From: Thinopyrum elongatum | Taxonomy: Eukaryota > Streptophyta > Magnoliopsida > Poales > Poaceae | NCBI GenBank assembly: GCA_011799875.1 | Contig: CM022297.1 | Span: 539,880,795 to 539,944,794 of the forward strand | DNA length: 64,000 nucleotides | Reading direction: 5' to 3' | Shown: in pieces, positions 46,398 through 57,689 of the stretch | How the letters are laid out: each line of letters opens with the position of its first letter | Position numbering within the stretch: the stretch's first letter is position 1 | The notes under the pieces: model-generated | Database searches by the model: none | Seen by the model: only the letters and a program-made list of their open reading frames with translations | What the model was told of the DNA's origin: nothing | Position numbers and translations under genes: made by a program

Positions 46398-47245
46398 TAA
46401 CATGCGTGCCCCAAACCAAGCCAAAAGAAGGGAGAACAAAAAGTGAACGAAGCACAGTATACGATTGCAATATAAAAAATATCACATATTACAATTTAAT
46501 ATTTGTACACACGGAAATTGAAATGAGAAATTGCGATGCCAATCTACTCTGTCTTCGTAATTTTGGATGACCTTCTTTGTAAGTTGTGCTAGTTCTTGAC
46601 TCCTATGGCCCCACACACTGACACACACACACACACACGGGCCACACGGCTGCAGCCGCAGCGACATCTGCCGCCACGCCGGCATCGGCAACGGCGCGGC
46701 GGTCCGCGGAGGCCAGCGAGCTCGCTCCAGGGTCCAGGCCACCCCCACCCCGTGCCCTACGCGCAGCGGCCGTCCACGTGATGCCCGCGGGCATGGCGGG
46801 GCCGGCGATTCGTCGGCTACCCCAGGCTCGCCTCCCTCGCCGTCGCCACCACCGGTTTCCGTCTACTCGCCTCCCGAGCTAGGGTTCCTGACCGGGCCTT
46901 CACTCTGTTTCTGCTGAAGGTCTTTTTCTAGCACTCACAAATCATGGCTGCAATAATCCCCACATATATTTATGCTCTCTTTGGCCACTAATACAATTAC
47001 AGAGTACAGCCAGGTAAATAGACTACTATTTCCTCTGTAAACTTGTTTACAGAGGGAGTACTACAAATTAGAAGCATCAGGAATGCAACAAGTGTCTGTA
47101 ACAACATTGTTTGATTACATGAACAAGTAATTCAGTAGTAGCAGCTTACTGCATTTATCTCCACAAATCACAACCTCGACAGGACACTTGTTGGACATAA
47201 TGCACTGAACTGCAGAGTAGTACCACTTGTTGCAGTTAAACCTGC
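46398..47245. repeat. 3' flank of RLP copy 2, with GC-rich block B
   Basis: 46,640-46,890 is the GC-rich block shared with 37,140 and 51,270. A (CA)n run lies near 46,620. A deleted Stowaway remnant of about 33 bp (TTCCTCTGTAAAC, GTTTACAGAGGGAG) lies at 47,026-47,058. No gene. Confidence 0.55.
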
Positions 47246-50200
47246 TCAATCTGCGGTGGTCGCCTTCCGCCTCATCCTCGTCCAATTCACAACCACAAAT
47301 ACATACATTTTATCACAAGCCTCATCAAAGAACAGGAAATAGGAGTCCCTCCATGTTTTCTTGAACAGAAGGGAGCAGAACACTACCCAAAGGCCAACCA
47401 CGAAGCCGATGCTTAGTCCGAAACAGAAGGGCATCGTCTCGGATCCTTCTTTGCTCGCTGTGGGGTGGCTTTCCGCCGTATGGTTTCCTGGACAAGTCTT
47501 CCGGAGAGGAGGCCCGCAGAGTCCAGGGTTGCCAATGTACATGGAGGTGGGATCATCAGGGTTGAGTGTGTCGAGCTGGGGGCCCGATGGTATGCTTCCT
47601 GATAATTTGTTGTAGGACAAATTCAGATAGCTTAGCAATGTTAGATCGGATAGTCTCGAAGGGATTTCGCCATAGAGCTGGTTGCTGGAGAGATCAAGTG
47701 ATTCCAGTGAGCGCATGGAGCCAATGCTCTCTGGGATTTTTCCAGTCAAGTGGTTCAGAGACAGATTCATGCTAACTAAACCGGATGCGGGACCTATGCT
47801 TTTGGGGATATCTCCAGTTAAATGATTGCAGGACAAATCAAGACTCACCATGTATATTGATTGACCAATATATTCTCGTCCTTGCCCTTTTGTGACTACA
47901 AATATGCTATCAATATAATAATACGCAAATCCACCAGGAACATCGCCATCATCTACAGCAACAATGCCGCTGGAAGTGCCGGACGGAATATCCGGATCTG
48001 CTAATTCTGTGGTTTTGGTCATGCCATCCATGTTTAGCAGGGACCGAGGTATAGAGCCTGAGAAGTTGTTGTGTGCTAGGTCCAAATATTGGAGATGATG
48101 AAGTTCTTTAAGCTGGGCAGGTATATAGCCAGAAAACATGTTCGATCTGAGACGCAGATATTTCAGTTGTGGCAATTTCTGTCCAATCCATTCTGGTATG
48201 CTCCCAGAAAACTTATTTTGCCCAAGATCAAGAAAAGTTAGTTCTGGGCAATTCTGTATTAACAGAGGGAATTCTTCCGAGAGGCTATTGTTGTCGATTC
48301 TCAGAGTCTCAATTGACATAGATAGTGGCATGGTAGAGCTTGAATCACTATCCAGAGAGGTTGTGTTACGCGTTACCATTGCTGAACTTGATGTCACATG
48401 TTCTGAACATCGAGGGAAGTGACCTGTTATCATATTATTTCCAATGTCAAGATATCTCAGGGACTGCACTTGGCATAACGATGTCGGGATAGTGCCTGTG
48501 AAATAGTTGTCAGAAAGAAACAAACTCTCTATATGTATTGGCCATAAATTCAATGGTAGAGGCCCTGACAGAAAGTTGCTTGAGAGATCCAAGTCAGTTA
48601 TGTACTGAGGTAGCTGTTGTACTGAACCTGTGAATTGATTCGAGCTTAGATCTAAGACAGCAGCTCCCATTTGTCCAAGAGTAGCCGGTAATTTGCCACT
48701 TATGTTATTGCTGGAGAGGTCCAAAATTTCAGCCCCTATAAATACGGTCCAAAACCAATCAGGCATGGTATCAACTATGCCAGTACCAGACATATAAAGG
48801 AAGGAGATATTCTTCTGTGATTTAAGCCATTGAGGAAATCCCAGCCCAAGACAGGATGATGTTAATCCTAGTGACTGTAATCTGAACGGAGGGATCCAGT
48901 CAGAGTTCAGCTCCATGGTAAAGGAATTTCCAGATAAGTGTAGGTGCCGCAACTCTGTAAGCTTGGCGAAGTGACCTTGAGTGATGAGTCCATCCATCTG
49001 ATTGTAGCCTAGGTTCAGATAAATCAGGTTAGAAAGCATACCTATCCCAGTTGTCAGAGGTCCTGTAAGCTTGTTGAATCTAAGATCAAGAGTGGTCAAG
49101 CTAGTCACGTTGCTGATCCAGTCTGACAAGGAGCCAGTTATGCTATTGTGGCCCAGACGCAACACCTGGAACTGACACCATGAACATTTCGGTAACCTGT
49201 CGATTAAAACTGTCACGTCCCCTTGAACATCATTCCCTGCCAGTTCAAATATTCTCAGCCTGCAGAGGCTCGTGAGTGTATCTGGTATCATTCCCTTCAG
49301 ATAGTTACCACTCAGCTGAAGGACTTCAAGTGAGGTGAAGTTTCCCAAATGTGCAGGAAACATGCCATATATACCGCTATACTCAAGGCTGAGATATATG
49401 AGGCTGGTTGCATCCAAAACCCAACTGATAGCCTTGAACTGCATTTCAATTGAATTGCTAGAGATGTCAAGGATCTCAAGCATGGTGAGATTCGAGCGGG
49501 ACACAAAGTGGCCTGTGTTATTAAGCGAACATGACGATAGCTGGAGGACCTCAAGAGCGGCCAGCTTGTTTACTGTGTCAACCCAGCCTATCACAGTGCT
49601 GAGGTTCACATAACTCATGTCAAGATGTTTGAGCAAAGAGAGCTGTGGCAGCCATGAGATATCTTCTTGGTGCAATTCTGTAGATAGACCATAATAAGAT
49701 CTCAGATCGATGCTCAGATCGAGGTATAACAACCTCGAGAGGTTGCCAAGTTGATGGGGCACTGTGCCAGAAAAATCCAGGCTGGAGAGGTTGAGGTACT
49801 ACAGGTCACCAAGAGACCCTAAGAACTCTGGGTGGCGTCCTCCAGGCCCGGTGAGATCCTCATTCTCGCCAAGGTCCAGGTGCTGCAGATGCTGCAGGTC
49901 TTTTAGAGAAGAGCTTATCTCACCTTCCAGGGAAGACTGGTCGTCCCGTTTATGGAGGTCGAGCTTGATGACATGGTCGGTCATGTTGCTGCAGCTCACA
50001 CCCTCCCACCGGCAGCAGTCCTGCCCTTGCCACAACGAGAGTAGGCCATCTGGGTCAGCCGTGATGCCGGCTTTGATGGACAACAGAGCTTCCCTCTCCC
50101 TGGCGATGCATCCTCCTCGATCATGGGTCGGCCTCGGTGCTTCTGGCTTGGACCACCCTGTTGTGGTTTCTGTGAGCAGGAGCAGGAAGACTGCGAGTGC

Positions 50201-50284
50201 AAGCATGGTGGATTTGGAGCTGAAAGTGAAATGTGTTTCGTTGTTGAACTTCATTGCTAGAGGAGCAAAGTGATACGGCAACAA
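47246..50284 (-). pseudogene. LRR receptor-like protein, copy 2, one nonsense codon
   Basis: Same plan as copy 1: signal region (MLALAVFLLLLTETTTGW), LRRNT cap (CIARERE; CC.WEGVSC), LRR array, island domain, cap NPGLCGPPL, GxxxG membrane helix and a short kinase-free tail. The frame is continuous from 50,284 to 47,246 except for one TAG at 49,799-49,801 (codon 162), where copy 3 has CAG (glutamine, 57,318-57,320). Everything after the stop is still in frame, so the lesion looks recent, or is an allele or sequencing error. Translation would give only a 161-residue secreted N-terminal piece. The island ends with a Y-x8-KG motif ([11 protein letters not shown]). An internal ATG 10 codons in (MKFNNETHF) could also be the start. 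Confidence 0.88.
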
Positions 50285-51013
50285 GTATTATCGCAGTCAA
50301 GAAGACGCAATGGCCTAAACAATTGCAAATTTTTACCGTGGTATTAGTGCGGTCAAATCAAATCGATGTTGGAATGGAGAAGAAAAACAATGCATTCAAC
50401 ACATTCAGCACTTGGCACGAAAGAGGATCTACCGGGTCAAAAAGAAAAAGGAAAAGGAAAGAGGACATAAACAAACATTTTCCTTTTCGTAGTGCTTCAG
50501 ACCCTTCAGTCCAGTGTTCTGCTAGTACAGTTGAGTATGAATGTGCAGTTTGTTTCCGCTCCACTCACCGTGTAACACAAATTATTTTACTGGAAAGTTA
50601 GTTTGTTCACTAAGAAAAAGGAAAGCTTTAATCATTTGCCCACACTATGTATCATTGACAATGCCGACACATTGCTGCCTGACTGCAGCGCCAGAGAAGA
50701 AAAAATAATGTTGCTGCCCAGGATGGAACTGGAGACCTTCAACATTGACGAAGCAGGCACTGGCACAATGGAGCACAGACATAGGAAAAGATAAAATACT
50801 CGAGAATCCCAGGCTAAGATGGAGCCGAAGGAACGGATGATCACGCCGAAGCTACTGCAAGAAAGATGCCATGATCGTCGCGGATAATCGCCCCCGTCCC
50901 TCCTGAACCACCGTCTTCATGAATGAAACTAAGCATCAATGTAACATCCCAATTTTTTTTAAATTTCGAATTTTTAATAAAATAAATCTAGAAAAATGGG
51001 GCATGTACATTCA

Positions 51014-51052
<39 letters not shown>

Positions 51053-51213
51053 CTACTCTATGAAAAGGAGAAATTGCTATGCCCAATCTACTCTATGTCT
51101 TCCGTAATTTTAAGGGAATTTTAGTGACTTTTTTCATTGACTTGTGGCCCCGCAAACTGACACAAACATACGCACGGGCCACACGGCTTAGCCACTACGA
51201 CGATAGAGAACTA
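50285..51213. promoter_or_regulatory. upstream modules of RLP copy 2
   Basis: One copy of each upstream module: GCGGTCAAATC with the AACGGAGAAG-like region (50,310-50,450), then TTACTGGAAAGTTAG (50,580-50,640) and a long tRNA-Val relic (50,706-50,757) that keeps CAGGATGGAACTGGAGACC but has lost the TTCGA box. A (TA)n run lies at 51,016-51,050. Confidence 0.5.
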
Positions 51214-51265
51214 CCCCCTCCATCTCATAATATAAGAGCGTTTCTGACACTAGTGACTGAGGGAG
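51214..51265. mobile_element. deleted Stowaway MITE (52 bp)
   Basis: CCCCCTCCATCTCATAATAT and GACTGAGGGAG ends with TA flanks; most of the interior is lost. Confidence 0.7.
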
Positions 51266-51269
51266 TAGA

Positions 51270-51640
51270 AGAAAAGGCGGCCATCCGCCGCCGCCACCGG
51301 CAACAGCAACGGCAATAGCGCCGTGGTCTGCGGAAGCCAGCGTGCTCGCCCCTCCAAACCACCCCACCCCTTGTGCAGATCTGTAGAGGCCGTCCACAGG
51401 ATGCATGCGGGAGGGGCGCGGCTGGCGACGGCAACGGCGCCGAGTTCTGCGGAGGCCAACGAGCTCGCGCCCCCAAAGCCGCCCTGTCCCCTACGCCAAG
51501 CTCTGGAGGCCGGCCGGCCACGTGATGCCGGCGGGCGGGGCGCGGCGCGGCGCGGCTGGTGATTCCTCGCCGCCACCGGTTTCCGTCGACTTGCTCGCCC
51601 CCTGAGCTAGGTTCCTGAGCTGGCGTCCACTCTGCTCCCG
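51270..51640. repeat. GC-rich 3'-flank block of the RLP array, copy C
   Basis: Homologous to 37,140-37,400 and 46,640-46,890. Here it is internally duplicated: a unit of about 120 bp (51,290-51,410) is followed by a second (51,420-51,540), both with GCGGAAGCCAGCG/GCGGAGGCCAACG and GAGGCCG..CCAC. Confidence 0.55.
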
Positions 51641-52046
51641 CTCGTGATATTATGGCCCTTTTCTACCACTCACAAATCACAAGCTGCAATAATCCCCACA
51701 TATATTTATGCCACTAACAGAATTACAGAAAATTAAAGACGGGTAATAATTAGATTACAATTCGACGTGTTTCAGAGAATACAAGATGATGGCATAGTCA
51801 GGTTGAAATGTTCCAACTTATTTACTTACTATGAATGCAACAACAGTTTGATGAAACAAATAAGACTACAGGTACATTTTTTTTTTTTGAAAGGAGGATT
51901 GCCCCCGGCCTCTGCATCCGAAAGACTACAGGTACATGAACAAGTAAATAGTACTCCTTCCATTCATCTATAGAGAAATCACAACCTCAACACTTGTTTA
52001 TTGTCGTGGAGTGCATACTAGTATCAGTGGTTGCAGATAAACTTTC
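51641..52046. other. 3' flank of RLP copy 3
   Basis: Matches the 3' flanks of copies 1 and 2 (CTCACAAATCACA, AATAAGACTACAG), and carries the 44-bp insertion at 51,878. No gene. Confidence 0.5.
51878..51921 (-). mobile_element. very short LINE 3' end (44 bp)
   Basis: An 11-T run (minus-strand A-tail) plus GAAAGGAGGATTGCCCCCGG and CTCTGCATCCG, flanked by a 16-bp direct repeat AAGACTACAGGTACAT (51,862-51,877; 51,922-51,937). The flank of RLP copy 1 (about 37,600) has the uninterrupted site. A-tail plus a long TSD indicates target-primed reverse transcription that stopped almost at once. Confidence 0.8.
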
Positions 52047-53892
52047 TCAATCTGCGGTGGTCGCCTTCCTTGTCATCCTCGCCCAATTCGCAACCACAAC
52101 CACATACATTTTATCACAAACCTCATCGAAGAACCGGAAATAGGAGATCCTCCATGTTGTTTTAAATAGAAGGGAGCAGAGCACCACCCAGAGGCCAACC
52201 ACGAAGCCCACCCTTAGCCCGAACCAAAAAGGCATCACCTCGAATCCTTCTCTGCTCATCGTGGAGGGGCTTTCCGCTGTATGGTTTCCCGAGCAGCTCT
52301 TCCGAAGAGGAGGCCCGCAAAGGCCAGCGTTGCCAATGTACATGGATGCGGGGTCGTCGGGGTTGAGTGTGTCGAGCTGGTGCCCTGACGGTATCCTTCC
52401 TGATAGATTATTGTAGGACAAGTTCAAATAGCTTAGCAATGTTAGATCGGATAGGCTTGAAGGGATTTCACAAGAGAGTTGGTTGCTGGAGAGGTCAAGT
52501 GATTCCAGTGAGTGCATTGAGCCAATGCTCTCTGGGATTTTTCCGCCCAAGTGGTTTAGAGACAGATTCATGCTCACTAAACCTGATGCAGGACCTACGC
52601 TTTTGGGGGATATCTCCAGTTAAATGATTGCTGGACAAATCAAGACTCACCATGTATATGATTGGACCAATATATTCGCGTCCTTGCCCTTTTGTGACTA
52701 CAAATATGCTCTTAATGAAATAAAACCCATGTCCACCAGCACCTTGGGGGTTATCTACGCCACCATAATCATCTACTATAGCCATGCCGCTGGAAATGAT
52801 GGAAGGGTTATCCAGAGTTGCTATTTTTGTGGTTTTGGTCACACCATCCATGTTTAGCAGGGACCGAGGTATACTACCTGAGAAATTGTTGTGTGCTAGG
52901 TCCAAATATTGGAGATGATGAAGTTCACTAAGCTGTGCAGGTATATATCCAGAAAACATGTTGGACCTGAGGCATACATATTTCAGTTGTGGTAATTTCT
53001 GCCCAATCCATGTTGGTATACTTCCAAAAAACTTATTTTGCCCAAGATCAATAAAAGTTAGTCCCGGGCAATTCTGTAATAACAAAGGGAACTCATCCGA
53101 GAGGCTATTGTTGTCAAGCCTCAAAGTTCCAATTGACATAGACAATCGCGTGTGAGAGCTTGAATTACTTTCCGGAGAGGCTGTGTTAAGTGGGACCATC
53201 CTTGATCCTGATGCTACATTTTCTGAACATCGAGGGAACTGACCTGTTATCATATTGTTTCCAATATCAAGAAAATTAAGGAACTTCATTTGGCATAATG
53301 ATGCCGGGATAGTGCCTGAGAAGTGGTTGTCAGAAAGAAACAAACTAAATATTGGCCATCCGAAATTCAAAGTTAATGGTAGAGGCCCTGACAGAGAGTT
53401 TCTTGAGAGATCTAAAAAATCTATATGCTGAGGTAGCTGTTGTACTAAACCTGTGAATTGATTCGCGCTTAGATCTAAGACAACAGCTTTCATTTGTCCA
53501 AGAGTAGCTGGTAATGTGCCACTGATGTTATTGCTGGATAGGTTCAAAATTCCAGCTTCTGCAAATACAGTCCAAAACCAATCAGGCATGGTATCGGCTA
53601 TTCCAGCATCAGACATAAAAAGGAAGGAGATACTCTTCTGTGATTTGAGCCACTGAGGAAACCCTGGCCCAAGACGGCATGATGTCAATCCTAGTGACTG
53701 TAATCTGAACGGAGGGACCCAATCATAGTTCAGCCCCATAGTAAAGGAATTTGCAGATAAGTGCAGCCCCTGCAACTTTGTAAGCTTGGAAAAATGATCT
53801 TTAGTGATGAGCTCATCCATCTGATTGTACCCCAGGTTCAGGTAAATCGGGTTAGAAAGGGTGCCTATGCCAGTGGTCAGAGCACCTGTAAG

Positions 53893-55617
53893 TTTTTTTT
53901 TTTTGACAAATAATATCTCTTACTCAATCACCAAAATAGTGGCATCATTTACAAGCAAAGGAATGACCGCACTAAGGGCAGCATCCATCCAAAAACCAGG
54001 GGTAGAAAATTTAGCTAACCTCGCCAATTCATGAGCTACCTGGTTAGCTTCCCTATTACAATGATCATAAACAACATGATTAAAATCTAATGACATGAAA
54101 TAACAATCGTCAACAATTGCGCTAGCAACCGACGAAGAATTTCCGTCTTTAAGAGCTTCGATGACCTCAATGTTGTCGGAGTTGATCTCAATTTTACTGC
54201 ATCCTACTGTTCGAGCAAGATTCATGCCAAAGCGAATTGTAGTCGCCTCAGCTGTAAATGAATCAAAACATATGTCAATTTTTTCGTTTGCAGCTGCTAT
54301 GAACCGGCCATTGTGGTCCCTAAGAACAGCACCAACCGAACCCTGTAGTGTATCCATATCATATGCAGCATCAACATTCAGTTTGGCATATCCAGTTCTA
54401 GGCTTCATCCATACTGCCGACTTCTGCTTGGCTTTGGGTGCACATGAAATAATATAGTTCGCCGATAAAGCTCTCACAGCCAGGTTTATTTGAGCAGCGC
54501 TTTGTGTAGATTCCCCATGAGTTAATTTTCGTCTTTCGTACCACAAGAACCACGCTGTAGTTGCCACTACTTCTCTCAACTTTGGCAAGCCCAGAATATG
54601 AATGTCATGGTCTTTTAAGCACAACAAATGTTCCAGAATAGCCTCACCGGCCCTGTCCACCAAGCATGCCTTTTCAATGATATCCTCCATACCTAATAAT
54701 TTCCACACATCGGCTGCAAACTTGCACTCAAACAACAGGTGCTTGACATTGTCAGGACCTAAGTTGCACGCCGGACAACTGGAATTTATTTTGATATGCT
54801 TATTTGGAAGAATTGATCGGCAAGGGATCACACTATGAAGTGCCCTCCAGATGAAGATTTTAATCTTTGCTGGGCATAATAACGTCCAAACTGAATCCCA
54901 AATATCTCTCTGATTCGAAGTTCCCTCCGAAGATTGTATTTTACTACCGAATTGAGACTCCCAAATACCATGGTAAGCTGAACGAACCGTGAACACACCT
55001 GTTCTTGTCAGATTCCATGCCGGAAAATCAGTCATTTCATGCAGTGGTAATGGGATTGCAAGTATACGTTGGGCGTCCACCTGCCAGAAGGTTTGCCGAA
55101 CTAGTTGTTCATCCCAGTCCCCTGTCAAAAGATCAATGAGGTCGTTTACTCGTGACAAAAGGTGATTTCCACGAGCAGTTATCACCTTTCTGGAAGGTGA
55201 TTGAGGAATCCATTCATCATCCCAAATCTTAATTTTTGCCCCGTCACCTACTCTCCATATGTGCCCAATCTTTAGGGCCTCAACACCAGCCATTATACTT
55301 TGCCGGGTATAGAAAGCTTTCTTCTTTAAAATTGCATCGAGAAGGTCTCTATCAGGGAAATATTTCGCTTTGAGAATCCTTGCACACAAAGAGTCCGGAT
55401 TATCAATGAGCCTCCAAGCCTGTTTTGCCAATAAAGCCAAATTAAAGCAGTGGATGTCTCTAAATCCCATTCCACCTTTCTTTTTTGGAATACACATCTT
55501 CCACCATGCGAACCAGTGCATCCTATTATGAGTTGCATCATCGCCCCACCAAAAACGAGATATCGCATCTGTGATTCCTTTGCATATTTTTTTAGGAATT
55601 TTAAAGACGGACCAGAA
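53893..55617 (-). mobile_element. 5'-truncated LINE inside RLP copy 3
   Basis: A 12-T run (53,893-53,904, minus-strand A-tail) and a 10-bp TSD CACCTGTAAG (53,883-53,892; 55,618-55,627) bound 1,725 bp of LINE 3' end. It lies in the same orientation as the gene, within an LRR codon (..NKLTG). One ORF fills nearly all of it. Confidence 0.92.
53920..55617 (-). CDS. LINE ORF2 C-terminal part (linker, zf-RVT, RNase H), open
   Basis: About 565 codons without a stop. It begins in the post-RT region (FWSVFKIPKKICKGI, FWWGDDATHNRMHWFAWW) and passes through GDGAKIKIWDDEWIP and a zf-RVT region (SAYHGIWESQF, CPAKIKIFIWRALH, CPACNLGPDNVKHLLFEC). It ends with an RNase H-like domain (LNVDAAYD, FTAEATTIRFG, IEINSDNIEVIEAL, CNREANQVAHELARL). 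The D/E/D residues of the RNase H site are present. The reverse transcriptase core and endonuclease are missing, so it cannot mobilise itself. The open frame suggests a younger insertion than the LINE at 20.8-34.1 kb. The ORF extends a few codons upstream into LRR sequence in another frame, without meaning. Confidence 0.85.
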   Translation of the reverse strand, partial: FWSVFKIPKKICKGITDAISRFWWGDDATHNRMHWFAWWKMCIPKKKGGMGFRDIHCFNLALLAKQAWRLIDNPDSLCARILKAKYFPDRDLLDAILKKKAFYTRQSIMAGVEALKIGHIWRVGDGAKIKIWDDEWIPQSPSRKVITARGNHLLSRVNDLIDLLTGDWDEQLVRQTFWQVDAQRILAIPLPLHEMTDFPAWNLTRTGVFTVRSAYHGIWESQFGSKIQSSEGTSNQRDIWDSVWTLLCPAKIKIFIWRALHSVIPCRSILPNKHIKINSSCPACNLGPDNVKHLLFECKFAADVWKLLGMEDIIEKACLVDRAGEAILEHLLCLKDHDIHILGLPKLREVVATTAWFLWYERRKLTHGESTQSAAQINLAVRALSANYIISCAPKAKQKSAVWMKPRTGYAKLNVDAAYDMDTLQGSVGAVLRDHNGRFIAAANEKIDICFDSFTAEATTIRFGMNLARTVGCSKIEINSDNIEVIEALKDGNSSSVASAIVDDCYFMSLDFNHVVYDHCNREANQVAHELARLAKFSTPGFWMDAALSAVIPLLVNDATILVIE

Positions 55618-55868
55618 CACCTGTAAGCTTGTTAAAACCGAGATCAAGAATTCTTAAGCTAGTCATGTGGCTGATCCAATCTGGCAAGGAGCCGGTTATG
55701 TTATTATGGCGCAGACGTAACACCTCCTCCAACTGACTCAACGAACATTTTGGTGGCCTCTTGATGAACACCGTCACGTCCCCTTGAACATCACTCCCCG
55801 TCAGTTCAAATATTCTCAGGTTGCAAAGGCTCATAAATGTATCTGGTATCATTCCCTTCAGATAGTTA

Positions 55869-56862
55869 GAGCATCTCCACTCATTCGGCGGGAGACTGGG
55901 GTTGCCGGGGGTGCCGGGTACTCGAGCGGCAGCTCGTTGCCGCCCACGAGGTGCTCAAGGACGGCGTGGAGAGTACACCCGGGGGCGCCCCACCACAGGC
56001 GGCGGCCGTCGGCGTTGTGGCGTCCCCGTACCGGCGCGTTGTTGGTGGAGGTGAGCTGCTCCTCGTGGCGCCGCCGGAAGTAGTCCGTCCAGAACGCGTG
56101 GTTGCTGGCGGCGTACTCCGGAAGGCCCCGCACCTCCACCGGCAGGGAGGCCCGAACGCGTGAGATCTCGGCGTGGCGGCGGTCGGCGGAAGGGGGACGG
56201 GGATGCCTCCGGCGCTGAGCCTCCACGAGCCCGGCACACGCATGTCCGGCGGCGCCGGGTAGTTCGCCTCGTGGAGGAGGTACGGCTCCCACTAGTGGAG
56301 GTGGCGGCGGCCAAAGCCGTTGGCCGCAGCTCCGTCGCCGGGGTATCACTCGCCCATCGTGGCTGCAGGCGTGGAGGGAGGAGAGAGAGAGAGAGAGACG
56401 GGCCTCGGCGGCGAGGGAGGCAGAGACTTCGGCGAGGGATTGTGCGGCCATCGGCGATGGAGGGGGCGGTTTTTATAGAGGCGGGTGGGCGACGAGCGGC
56501 CGGCATGCGTGTGTACGCGTGGACGGGGCGGGGCGTGCGGCGGCGAGCCTTCACTGCGTCGCCGAGGAATCAATGGAAGGCTGACCGGCGGCAGCCTTGG
56601 CATTGATTCCCCGCGGGAAAACAAGGCGATGAGGACGACGAGCGCACCTAGTCGCTGACTCGTCAGGTCCACCAGACTTTCGCGCCAAAAAAGTTCCCCC
56701 GGCGCCCCCGGGCGCCCCCCAGCGCGCGGGTTCGGCCTGAGTCCGCCGGCGCCAAATTCGGCCCTAACCGACGAAAAGTGGGCTTCTAAGGGCGCGACTG
56801 GGCCGTTTTTTCACACCGGTGATAAAAAAGGGCCTTGAGGGGCCTGTTGGGTGGAGATGCTC
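55869..56862 (-). mobile_element. Harbinger-like element with captured coding sequence (994 bp)
   Basis: Perfect 12-bp inverted ends GAGCATCTCCAC/GTGGAGATGCTC and a 3-bp TTA TSD (55,866-55,868; 56,863-56,865). Removing the element and one TTA gives GATAGTTACCACTTAGC, matching the uninterrupted site in RLP copy 2 (about 49,304). No transposase. The minus strand (about 55,900-56,160) reads YAASNHAFWTDYFRRRHEEQ, ADGRRLWWGAPG and LHAVLEHLVGGNELPLEY, a coding-like segment I recall only as a widespread grass hypothetical protein of unknown role. Confidence 0.92.
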
Positions 56863-57689
56863 TTACCACTTAGCTGAAGGACTTCAAGTGAGCTCAAGTT
56901 TCCCAACTGCGCAGTAAACATGCCATATATACTGTTGCGCTCAGGGTTGAGATATTTGAGGCTGGTCGCGCTCCAAGCCCATTTAATAGTGCCGAACTGC
57001 AGTTGAATTGAATTGGAAGAGATGTCGACTATCTTGAGCCTGGTGAGGTTGGACCGGGGTACAAAGTGGCCCGTTATTAAGCTATTAAGCGAACATGACG
57101 ATAGTCTAAGGATCTCAAGAGAGGCCAGCATCTTCACTGTGTCAACCCAGCCTATCACGACACTGAGGTTCACATAGCTCATGTCAAGATGCTTGAGCAA
57201 AGAGAGTCGTGGCAGCCATGAGAGATCGTCTGAGTGCAGATAATAAGATCTCAGATCGAGGTATTGCAACCTCGAGAGGTTGCCAAGCTGATGGGGCACC
57301 ATGCCATTAAAATTCAGGTAAGAGAGGTTGAGGTACTGCAGGTCACGAAGAGACATTATGAAGTTCGGGAGGCGGCCTCGAAACCCAGCGAGATTATAGT
57401 TCCCTCCAAGGTCCAGATATTGCAGATGTTCCGGGTCTTTCAGAGAAGAGCTTATCTCACCTTTCAGAGAAGACTGGATGTTGTAAGGTGCATGAAGGTC
57501 GAGCTCGATGACATGGCCAGTCATGTTGCTGCATCTGACCCCCTCCCACCGACAGCAGTCCTGTCCTCGCCACGATGAGAGGAGGCACTCTGGGTCGGCC
57601 ATGATTCCTGCTTTAATGGACAAGAGGGCTTCCCTCTCCCTCATGATCAGAGGCGGAGGCAGTAGGGGGGCGAGCGGGGGCCAGACCCG

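Noticed and set aside
55620..55647. Apparent LRR-LINE fusion protein at the start of the LINE ORF
   Set aside because: The first codons are read in a different frame from the LRR gene; the fusion is accidental.
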